From: an uncultured Collinsella sp.
GTDB taxonomy: Bacteria > Actinomycetota > Coriobacteriia > Coriobacteriales > Coriobacteriaceae
Assembly (NCBI GenBank): GCA_900541285.1
Contig: UQJA01000126.1
Location: 1 to 5,277, forward strand
Direction: 5' to 3'
DNA length: 5,277 nucleotides
A model generated the notes under the pieces. That model had not been told where the DNA came from, did no database searches, and was given only the letters and a program-made list of their open reading frames with translations. The position numbers were made by a program, and so were the translations under genes. Shown here piece by piece: positions 4,945 to 5,277 of the stretch. Every line of letters starts with the position of its first letter. Position 1 is the stretch's first letter.

Positions 4945-5277
4945 ATGCACGAGAACGACTTTTTTAACGAGGACCTGCTGTGCGCGCTTGCTGGCGTTGC
5001 CGGCGAGGACAACGTACTGATGAGCGAGCCCATGCGCGAGCACACCACGTTTAAGATCGGCGGCCCGGCCGACGTCTTTGTCACGCCCGATACCGAGCAG
5101 GGCCTCGTCGCCACGCTCGATACCTGCTATCGCTGCGATCTGCCCCTCACCATCGTGGGCAACGGCTCCGACCTACTCGTCGGCGACAAGGGCATCCGCG
5201 GCGTCGTCGTGGCGCTGGGCGAAGGCCTCTCCGACATTACGATCGACGGCACGCACGTCACGGCGGCAGCCGGCGCG
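4945..5277 (+). CDS. murB: UDP-N-acetylenolpyruvoylglucosamine reductase MurB, N-terminal part
   Basis: The first 111 codons are present and the gene runs off the right edge. MurB is a cytoplasmic FAD enzyme that reduces UDP-GlcNAc-enolpyruvate to UDP-MurNAc with NADPH, the second committed step of peptidoglycan synthesis. The FAD-binding half shows HTTFKIGGPADVFVTP (33-48) and VGNGSDLLVGDKGIRGVVV (71-89), the classic MurB signature; Asp76 stands where many homologues have Asn (GNGSN). The ATG at 4945 has AGGCGG about seven bases upstream. An earlier ATG at 4913 is out of frame. The substrate-binding domain and the catalytic Ser/Glu residues lie beyond the window. The gene is divergent from lacI and probably unrelated to its sugar role, apart from the shared promoter region. 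Confidence 0.95.
   Translation, partial: MHENDFFNEDLLCALAGVAGEDNVLMSEPMREHTTFKIGGPADVFVTPDTEQGLVATLDTCYRCDLPLTIVGNGSDLLVGDKGIRGVVVALGEGLSDITIDGTHVTAAAGA

Noticed and set aside
4807..5114. Minus-strand frames of 78 and 99 codons overlapping the start of murB
   Set aside because: They are antisense to murB and its promoter and show no domain or ribosome binding site.

Overview
The window looks like chromosome from a high-GC gut actinobacterium of the Coriobacteriia, most likely Collinsella. This is inferred from gene style, codon use and content; no marker gene proves it. It holds seven protein genes, two of them cut by the window edges. Six lie on the minus strand and one, murB, on the plus strand. 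No tRNA, rRNA, CRISPR array, transposase or prophage gene was seen.

From right to left, in the direction of minus-strand transcription: at 4945-5277 (+) is the start of murB (peptidoglycan synthesis), divergent from a LacI-family repressor gene (3733-4761, -) across a 183-bp shared regulatory region. Next is a 245-bp gap (3488-3732) that holds a very strong 73-bp imperfect palindrome and an extended -10 promoter. Then comes an apparent regulatory operon: a 162-aa protein of unknown function (2999-3487, -), 38 bp, then two GntR/HutC-type regulators whose genes overlap by 16 bp (2193-2960 and 1495-2208). A 193-bp gap with several candidate operators (1302-1494) leads to two sugar-isomerase (SIS) genes in tandem (186-1301, and the 5' end of a second at 1-125).

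The two SIS proteins resemble the GfrE and GfrF/FrlB deglycases, which split 6-phosphorylated Amadori products (glucoselysine, fructoselysine) into glucose 6-phosphate and amino acid. If so, this is the regulatory head of a fructosamine (glycated amino acid) utilisation locus, and the transport genes should lie to the left of the window. The known frl operons of E. coli and Bacillus are controlled by a single GntR-family FrlR, whereas here two divergent HutC-type regulators sit directly upstream. Both carry UTRA ligand-binding domains, so a two-signal switch is possible but unproven.

The points most worth checking are the 73-bp hairpin, the GntR-type operator candidates before the SIS genes, a 24-bp motif shared by the promoter regions of the 162-aa gene and of lacI, and a LacI-type palindrome between lacI and murB.
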